A model generated the notes under the pieces. It saw only the letters and a program-made list of their open reading frames with translations, had not been told where the DNA came from and ran no database searches. This document shows positions 5,708 to 10,655 of a stretch of DNA of 10,655 nt, piece after piece; position 1 is the first letter of the stretch; each line of letters opens with the position of its first letter. The stretch comes from Candidatus Poseidoniaceae archaeon (GTDB lineage Archaea > Thermoplasmatota > Poseidoniia > Poseidoniales > Poseidoniaceae): assembly GCA_022424925.1 (NCBI GenBank), contig JAKMGM010000097.1:1-10655 (forward strand), given 5' to 3'. A program made the position numbers and the translations under genes.

Positions 5708-6891
5708 TAGGATAGTTGTGCGACAGCAGCCATCACATGTTCATTGTTCGGGTGAACATGCTTGGCCATAGCCAGTGTCCACTGCAGGTGCTCTTCACGA
5801 TTGAGTGCTCGCATTGCTGAACCAATATGCAACAGCATTTCAAAATTCAAATCGAGGTGAGGCCCGAGGCCGTCCAACGTCTCAGCAGCTTTTTGCAATT
5901 GCCCGCTCTTGATGGATTCCAAGAGAGCCACTACTTCTCGGTACACCTGCCGTGCACCCCACGCTTCCTTTGCCGGCCACGGCCAGAATCGGGTTGATGC
6001 TTGAGCCGCAGGCTCAGGTGTCTGTGGGATTGCTTCAGTGCTTTGAGTCGGAGTGGACGCGACCATGTTTTGTTGGGCAACGCTCGGAAGTTCGGGCGTT
6101 TTAATTTCAGCCACCTCGGCCACCGATGGAAGTTCAGGCGTGGAAGGAGTCGCTTGCACAGGATGTGCACCCTCTGCTGCATTCTGCGAGGATATATCGC
6201 TCACAATCGGCAACTCTGGCGTCGTTATGTGTGCAGGTTGGTCAGCAGGCATCGTTTCAACCGGACTCGTGTTTGCTTGCACAGGTTCGTTGAAATTCGG
6301 CAACTCTGGCGTCGATGGCTGTGGTGTTTTTACCGGACCGACTGAACCTAACAGATCTTCATCTTTTTCCACCTTGACGGAGGGCGAATAGAGATTGCCA
6401 AGCCCAGTATGGACCGGTTCGGGCACTTCATCAAGTGGGTTTCGTGTTCCAAGGTCAAACACGACTGGGTTTGAAGGGGCATCCGATGCACTCAACTCAA
6501 CTTCTTCAGGTGCTTCAAATTCAACGGTTTGTGCGAGTTCTGGCGTTCCCCCCCCTATGAACTGAAACTCATCATCTTGTTCTGATGCGGATGTCTCATA
6601 TTGATCGATTTCGACAGCAACGTCATCCAAGGAGAGCACGGCTTCGACAGCCACCTCTTCATCTTGTGCTTCATTGGCCTGCATTAAGGTATCCATCAAG
6701 TCAGAGCCAGAGGTCGTTGGCGTTGCCATCGGTTGGTCTCTGGCTGACAATTGAATCGAATAGTAACACTGTACGCATTGTTCAACTCCATCGTCGTTCA
6801 CAAATTCACAATAAGGACACTTGTTGCCCTCATCAGATTTGTCTTCCTTACGACGCCGAAACAGACTGCTCACCAAATACTCGTCCGTCAT
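5707..6891 (-). CDS. Zinc-ribbon protein with TPELP-repeat linker and C-terminal helical domain
   Basis: 394 aa; no known family function recognised. Seen: an N-terminal basic stretch FRRRK (11-15), then a four-cysteine zinc ribbon CPYC...CVQC (C25, C28, C39, C42). A long acidic, Ser/Pro-rich, probably disordered region (about 55-300) follows. It contains TPELA (116-120) and TPELP at 194, 224, 251 and 265, plus a degenerate TPEP at 291. From about 302 a compact domain starts with RFWPWPAKEAWGARQVYREV and continues as amphipathic helices to the end, with TPR-like character (LESIKSGQLQKAAETLDGLG, 324-343). No signal peptide or membrane segment. The plan, a zinc ribbon tethered to a helical domain by a repeat linker, suggests a scaffold or binding protein. 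It is first in the operon with the acetyltransferase and deacetylase, and divergent from the helicase. ATG 6891 is preferred over the in-frame TTG at 6906. No clear Shine-Dalgarno precedes it. Confidence 0.78.
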   Translation of the reverse strand: MTDEYLVSSLFRRRKEDKSDEGNKCPYCEFVNDDGVEQCVQCYYSIQLSARDQPMATPTTSGSDLMDTLMQANEAQDEEVAVEAVLSLDDVAVEIDQYETSASEQDDEFQFIGGGTPELAQTVEFEAPEEVELSASDAPSNPVVFDLGTRNPLDEVPEPVHTGLGNLYSPSVKVEKDEDLLGSVGPVKTPQPSTPELPNFNEPVQANTSPVETMPADQPAHITTPELPIVSDISSQNAAEGAHPVQATPSTPELPSVAEVAEIKTPELPSVAQQNMVASTPTQSTEAIPQTPEPAAQASTRFWPWPAKEAWGARQVYREVVALLESIKSGQLQKAAETLDGLGPHLDLNFEMLLHIGSAMRALNREEHLQWTLAMAKHVHPNNEHVMAAVAQLS

Positions 6892-6979
6892 TTTGGGTTT
6901 AAGCAATGGGGTTTCTCGACCTGTGAATACCTCATTGTTTCAGGCATACGCTGATGGAGTAGAGGCCAGTGCAACAACC

Positions 6980-8995
6980 ATGGAGGAGCGAGGCAAAGTT
7001 CGGAGAATGAACAACAGTTCCGCTCAAAAAAAAGCCGACAGGGAACTTCGAGAAGACATGCCCCTGAAATGGCAGCGAGGCCAAGACCATTTTTCCAGAT
7101 TTACCACATTGATTCGTCGGGAACTTGACGATGAAACTTCCATGGTCGAAGAGCGGTGGAAAAAGTGGAGCAAACAACGCTTGCTTGCCGCTGGATTAGC
7201 CTTGTTCGATTTGACCGGACGTACACAGGGGCGATTCTTCGGTGACCCAATTCTCGTTTTTGAGAACAAATCCAGGACTCGTCTCCCCATTCATCGATTT
7301 GGGCACGGTGACATTGTTTTGCTTTCGCGTGCGCGGCCTTGGGGCGAGAAAGTTGTTGAAGGCATTGTGCTTGACCGCGGACCTACACGTATTCGTATCG
7401 TTGTATCAGACAAACCAAGCGACATCAAAAAAGGAACTTGGCGTCTTGATAGAGGGGCGAACAGAGTGGCTCATGACCGTATGCATGAGGCATTGACGAC
7501 GTTTCACTCGATGGAAAGCGACAGTGGCACGGTGCTTCGTGATGTGTTGCTCGGGGCTCTGCATGACATTTCAGCCTCAGCCCAACGCCCTCCTGAAATC
7601 CGTGGGCAGAAACGCCACGGCCCCCTTGGCATCGGTAAAATGGAACTCAACGACTCCCAACGAACAGCCATTGAAGCTGCTATTGAACAGCGTTTGACGC
7701 TCATACAAGGGCCGCCCGGTACGGGGAAAACGCACACGGCCATTCGCCTGCTTGCAGCCTTTGTACGTATGGGGCGAGGCCCAATTTTAGCCACGGCTGA
7801 ATCCAATGTAGCGGTTGATAATTTACTCGAAGGTCTACTTGAAATGAACATCAAGGCGGTACGCATTGGTCGTCCGGTGAAAGTCAGAGAGCATCTGCGT
7901 GATGCGACGCTCGATGCGCAGATTGAACACCATCCACTCCAAGAAGAAATCCGCTTTATTCGCGAACAAAACGATGATTTACGCCGTTCACTTTCAAGTC
8001 TCAAAGGTAAAGAGAAAGGCATGGCTCATCGAGATGTCAATCGTAATTTCAAGGAAATTCGACAGTTGGAAGGAAACATGATTTCAGCCGTTCTCGACGG
8101 CGCAGAAGTCATCTGCGCTACCACGATTGGTGTTGGTCATCGCTTGCTTGGAGAACGTAAATTTCCAGTCGTACTGATGGATGAAGCAACTCAAGCCAGT
8201 GAGCCAAGCGCGTTGGTTCCCATTACCCGAGGCTGCCGCCAACTCGTGTTGGTCGGCGACCACAAGCAGTTGCCTCCTACTGTTATCAGCAAGGTTGCGG
8301 AAGAAGGAGGGCTTGGGCGCTCATTGTTTGAACGGCTCATTGAATGCGGTTTAGATGCCCATATGTTGACCACCCAGTATAGGATGCATCCGACCATCCG
8401 TGAATATCCCAGTGCGCGTTTTTACGACGGTCGGCTTGATGATGGTTGCAGTTCGGAACAACGCCCCCCAGCGGCTGGCTTTTTATGGCCGGATTGGGAC
8501 CATCCGGTGGCCTTTGTGCCGATCGAAGGTTCGGAACTCGTAGATGAAGAAAGCAGCAGTAAATCCAACCTTGACGAGGCTGCAAAAGTGCTTTCCATCG
8601 TCAATGATTTGCTTGCTGCAGGTGATTTGACTCCTAACGATATCGGCGTCATTACCCCATACAACGGGCAGGTTCGGTTGTTGGTCGATTTGTTTGAGCA
8701 AGCAGGAGGACGTGAACAGGGTGCTCCGTACGAGGGTCTCGAAATCAAGAGTGTCGACGGCTACCAAGGGCGTGAAAAGGAAATCATTGTCTTTTCAGCC
8801 GTTCGTGCAAACGATGCAGGCGAAATTGGTTTCTTGAAAGACCGGCGACGATTGAATGTGGCTCTTACTCGGGCGAAGCGGGGACTCATCGTTCTTGGTC
8901 ATCCCCAAACGCTTCGCCACGACGGCACGTGGCGTGCATGGCTCGATTGGGCTGAGGAGCGTAACCTGTTTGCATGGCACGTCACGCACGGGTGA
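6980..8995 (+). CDS. UPF1/IGHMBP2-like superfamily 1B DNA/RNA helicase
   Basis: 671 aa. It is predicted to unwind or translocate on nucleic acid 5'-to-3' using ATP, as in UPF1, IGHMBP2 and Dna2-type SF1B helicases. Seen: a helical N-terminus (1-75) and a small beta-rich region like the IGHMBP2 1B barrel (about 80-165; GRFFGDPILVF, HGDIVLLSRARPWGEKVVEG). Then come LNDSQRTAI (Q-like, 223-231), Walker A GPPGTGKT (244-251), motif Ib ESNVAVDNL (274-282), motif II DEAT (401-404), motif III GDHKQLPPT (426-434), motif IV QYRMHP (466-471), motif V VDGYQGRE (592-599) and motif VI RRLNVALTRAKR (623-634). All motifs are intact, so it should be active. A coiled, charged insertion (315-365) between Ib and II matches the stalk of UPF1-like proteins. 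There is no zinc-finger, R3H or nuclease domain, so this is a minimal form. ATG 7007 is an alternative start. The frame is open further upstream, but that part overlaps the divergent gene. RNA versus DNA role is not decidable here. Confidence 0.93.
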   Translation: MEERGKVRRMNNSSAQKKADRELREDMPLKWQRGQDHFSRFTTLIRRELDDETSMVEERWKKWSKQRLLAAGLALFDLTGRTQGRFFGDPILVFENKSRTRLPIHRFGHGDIVLLSRARPWGEKVVEGIVLDRGPTRIRIVVSDKPSDIKKGTWRLDRGANRVAHDRMHEALTTFHSMESDSGTVLRDVLLGALHDISASAQRPPEIRGQKRHGPLGIGKMELNDSQRTAIEAAIEQRLTLIQGPPGTGKTHTAIRLLAAFVRMGRGPILATAESNVAVDNLLEGLLEMNIKAVRIGRPVKVREHLRDATLDAQIEHHPLQEEIRFIREQNDDLRRSLSSLKGKEKGMAHRDVNRNFKEIRQLEGNMISAVLDGAEVICATTIGVGHRLLGERKFPVVLMDEATQASEPSALVPITRGCRQLVLVGDHKQLPPTVISKVAEEGGLGRSLFERLIECGLDAHMLTTQYRMHPTIREYPSARFYDGRLDDGCSSEQRPPAAGFLWPDWDHPVAFVPIEGSELVDEESSSKSNLDEAAKVLSIVNDLLAAGDLTPNDIGVITPYNGQVRLLVDLFEQAGGREQGAPYEGLEIKSVDGYQGREKEIIVFSAVRANDAGEIGFLKDRRRLNVALTRAKRGLIVLGHPQTLRHDGTWRAWLDWAEERNLFAWHVTHG

Positions 8996-9040
8996 AGTGT
9001 CAAGCCAACACTTGACAAAGGTCACCGCATACCCACCACC

Positions 9041-9607
9041 ATGGCAGACAGCCCAGTGAGTGTTCACCAAGGGAGCGGCACGCTCGCTCAAGCGGTCCTC
9101 TCCTCAGCACCAGAGGGCATGCTCATCGCACCGGCTTGGAAGCGTTCAGCAGCCTACATGCTTGACGTCGTTCTGCTCACCTTGGTTCTTCATTTCCTCA
9201 CCGGTCAACAGTTGCTGTATTATCTCATGAGCTATTCACTGGTCACTGAAAGCACGAGGTACCTTGCTGCATTTGTACTCAATTGGGTCTTGTTCTTTGC
9301 AGCACACTATCTCTACTTCAAGTACACAGGCCGTACGTTCGGGCGTTCATTTGCGCAACGTGGTTTCCGAATTGCCGTGGTCCACGACAACGGCACGCTG
9401 CTTGAAGAGCACCATTGGGGTCCGCGGGCTTTTGGAAAATTGGTGTACCTCATACCGGTTGTTGGTGTCCTGTGGTTCGGAATGCGAGATTTTCTTCGTG
9501 GTCGCTCAAAGGAAGCAGAATATCGAACATCTCTTGATGTTCGCAACCACACGGTGGCAGCAGTGGACTGGTCGCTACCTTCTGAGACCCGTCTGCGACT
9601 GCGGTGA
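9041..9607 (+). CDS. RDD family integral membrane protein
   Basis: 188 aa. The RDD domain is a three-helix membrane domain named for a conserved Arg and two Asp; most members have no known function, though some have been linked to ion transport. Seen: a soluble N-terminus (1-30), APAWKRSAAYMLDVVLLTLV (30-49) with R35 and D42 at the entry of the first helix, a second helix at about 75-93 (LAAFVLNWVLFFAAHYLYF) and the signature loop GRTFGRSFAQRGFRIAVV (97-114), like the family G-x-S/T-x-G-K/R...G-R-V pattern. A third helix lies at about 134-148 (LVYLIPVVGVLWFGM), followed by RDFLRGRSKEAEYRTS. The C-terminus (165-188) is hydrophilic. The gene begins 45 bases after the helicase stop and has no clear Shine-Dalgarno near ATG 9041. 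Neighbours give no functional clue. Confidence 0.85.
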   Translation: MADSPVSVHQGSGTLAQAVLSSAPEGMLIAPAWKRSAAYMLDVVLLTLVLHFLTGQQLLYYLMSYSLVTESTRYLAAFVLNWVLFFAAHYLYFKYTGRTFGRSFAQRGFRIAVVHDNGTLLEEHHWGPRAFGKLVYLIPVVGVLWFGMRDFLRGRSKEAEYRTSLDVRNHTVAAVDWSLPSETRLRLR

Positions 9608-9670
9608 ACGCAGCGCGCCTTGGCACTGATTTGAAGTAGAACTTTGTAGCGTGACTTCTACGGTGGCCAT

Positions 9671-10655
9671 ATGAGCGACGACCATTCTGTACGGACAGCA
9701 TCTCTCGAAGCCCGTTTGATGACGATTCAGATGGACATCGATGACGATGATGAAGACGTGTTATTGGTTTCCGTAGACATGACCAATGAGGCCGCCATTC
9801 CCATCGGTGGACTTGAGATTCATGTCATCACCAGCGATGGCCAAAAAGTGGCATCCGAATCAGGCATCTCCTCTATTGGTCCAGGGCTAACGCGTTCGTT
9901 TGCGTTTCAATTCCCCCTGGAAAATGGAACGTGGACCTTTACCGTATCCGGTGGCGGGCATTCACTCCAACTCGGACCGTATGAAGCATCGTTCACGTAC
10001 GTTGCAGAACAAGGTCGAGCCTTCGGTAATTCAATTGGTTCAAGCCTGTTTAGTGGGGCTTTCAACTCACACCTCGATTCGTTCGGAAAGGTCGATGAGC
10101 GTGAAATTATTGATCCGAGTCAAATGGTCATGACCTCATACACTGGCGAAAACGCTGCCGATGGTCAAACCCGAATCGTTCTCAACGATGCTGAAGACGA
10201 TGAGGGAGATGAAGACGCTCCACGCATTCCTCCATGGCAGCAGAGCAAGCCAGCCGCACTGACAGCCGCACCACCTTCTTCGGGAGACCTTCTTCAGCAG
10301 GCAGCATCCGTTCTACCGGCCGAATCCGCACCACCTGCTAACGACTTGCTTCAGCAGGCGGCATCCGTTCTACCGGCTGAATCCGCACCACCTGCCAACG
10401 ACTTGCTTCAACAGGCAGCATCCGTTCTACCGGCTGAATCCGTACCACCTGCAAACGACCTCCTCCAATACGCTGAGGCCGTGACCTCTCCAGCGACAGC
10501 CCCGACGCCCCCGTCAATCCCGACTTCACCCGTAGCGCAAGCACCTCCGGCTGTGCCAAGTGCTCCGGCGTCCAGCCCTCCATCTGGCCCACCATCCGGC
10601 CCTCCGAGCGGCCCACCATCCGGCCCTCCGAGCGGCCCACCATCCGGCCCTCCGA
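9671..10655 (+). CDS. Protein with beta-rich N-terminal domain, 19-residue repeats and SGPP tract, 3' end outside window (partial)
   Basis: From ATG 9671 the frame is open to the window end (328 codons). I do not recognise the family. Residues 15-115 look like a single beta-sandwich: LLVSVDMTNEAAIPIGGLEI (31-50), then SIGPGLTRSFAFQFPLENGT (68-87), then WTFTVSG (88-94), a pattern like Ig/CARDB-type domains. Residues 115-170 contain GNSIGSSLFSGAF. An acidic linker NDAEDDEGDEDAP (172-184) follows. From 206 comes the unit DLLQQAASVLPAESAPPAN, repeated three times exactly or nearly so with a degenerate fourth start (DLLQYAEAV). Then come a Pro/Ala-rich stretch and SGPP repeats running off the window. 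No signal peptide or membrane helix is seen in the visible part, so it may be cytosolic, perhaps with a C-terminal domain beyond the edge. It starts 63 bases after the RDD gene. A second-strand reading of the repeat (Arg/Gly-rich) is an artefact of the low-complexity DNA. Confidence 0.75.
   Translation, partial: MSDDHSVRTASLEARLMTIQMDIDDDDEDVLLVSVDMTNEAAIPIGGLEIHVITSDGQKVASESGISSIGPGLTRSFAFQFPLENGTWTFTVSGGGHSLQLGPYEASFTYVAEQGRAFGNSIGSSLFSGAFNSHLDSFGKVDEREIIDPSQMVMTSYTGENAADGQTRIVLNDAEDDEGDEDAPRIPPWQQSKPAALTAAPPSSGDLLQQAASVLPAESAPPANDLLQQAASVLPAESAPPANDLLQQAASVLPAESVPPANDLLQYAEAVTSPATAPTPPSIPTSPVAQAPPAVPSAPASSPPSGPPSGPPSGPPSGPPSGPPSGPP
10286..10456 (+). repeat. Three tandem 57-base coding repeats
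   Basis: Units at 10286-10342, 10343-10399 and 10400-10456 each encode DLLQQAASVLPAES(A/V)PPAN. Differences between copies are few and mostly synonymous (gcc/gct, cag/caa, gct/gcc), with one A-to-V change in the third. A partial fourth unit begins at 10457. Near-identity at the DNA level points to recent duplication by slippage or unequal recombination, and copy number probably varies between strains. Each unit starts with an amphipathic DLLQQAA turn of helix followed by a Pro-rich spacer. Confidence 0.9.
10583..10655 (+). repeat. SGPP-coding tandem repeat (12/24-base period)
   Basis: From the tct at 10583 the DNA repeats SGPP codons. Alternating forms (tccggccctccg / agcggcccacca) give a 24-base period that runs to the window edge. 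The product is a Pro/Gly/Ser-rich flexible tract. The array is truncated by the window, so total copy number cannot be given. Confidence 0.9.

Noticed and set aside
6821..6979. Upstream TTG start adding 53 residues to the helicase
   Set aside because: It lies partly antisense to the zinc-ribbon coding start (Cys codons and ATG 6891), and the added residues do not resemble helicase sequence.
9637..9661. Hairpin GTAGAA...TTCTAC before the last gene
   Set aside because: Only six paired bases around a 14-base loop and no following T-run; easily a chance match.
10338..10643. Minus-strand open frame with repeated MVGRSEGR
   Set aside because: It is the antisense of the SGPP and DLLQQAA repeats. 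Repeats with a period divisible by three keep several frames open. The plus frame has a proper ATG, an ordinary folded N-terminal domain and synonymous variation between units.
10286..10655. Possible CRISPR or other non-coding repeat array
   Set aside because: Units are directly adjacent, in frame and protein-coding, with no unique spacers between them.

Overview
The window looks like genomic DNA from an uncultured marine planktonic archaeon, probably Marine Group II/III (Poseidoniales-type Euryarchaeota). That is an inference. It rests on short spacers and frequent TTG/GTG starts, on many starts with no Shine-Dalgarno but AT-rich boxes about 25 bases upstream (leaderless style), on a stand-alone UPF1/IGHMBP2-type helicase, and on acidic, Pro-rich, zinc-ribbon and SGPP-repeat proteins. 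No rRNA, tRNA or ribosomal protein gene is present to settle taxonomy, and two genes (bifunctional ribD, H-NOX) are of families best known from bacteria. The window is almost fully coding. There is no gene-free stretch over 300 bases, and I saw no tRNA, CRISPR array, IS element or integrase.

Layout: (1) Left edge, minus strand: 5' part of a diacylglycerol/sphingosine kinase-like lipid kinase, running off the window. (2) Plus-strand series 651-4282: bifunctional RibD (riboflavin synthesis), an aldo/keto reductase, a single-domain cupin, then a complete H-NOX haem/nitric-oxide sensor with a coiled-coil membrane protein starting 2-11 bases after its stop. (3) Minus-strand operon 6891 to 4312: a zinc-ribbon protein with a TPELP-repeat linker, a GNAT acetyltransferase, and a NodB-type polysaccharide deacetylase. 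The deacetylase's TTG start overlaps the GNAT stop (TTGA) and is preceded by a strong Shine-Dalgarno. (4) Plus strand 6980 to the end: a UPF1-like SF1B helicase divergent from the zinc-ribbon gene, an RDD-family membrane protein, and the 5' part of a protein with a beta-rich N-terminus, three and a half 19-residue repeats and an SGPP tract.

The most notable unit is the H-NOX pair at 3093-4282. The sensor has the haem-ligand histidine and the YxSxR motif but lacks the distal tyrosine of O2-binding H-NOX proteins, so it is predicted to be NO-selective. Its neighbour is not a histidine kinase, cyclase or chemoreceptor. It has a signalling-type coiled coil, two membrane helices and a small C-terminal helical domain resembling TerB-like modules. 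This could be an uncharacterised NO-signalling arrangement. The GNAT/deacetylase pair suggests addition and removal of acetyl groups on a shared, unknown substrate.
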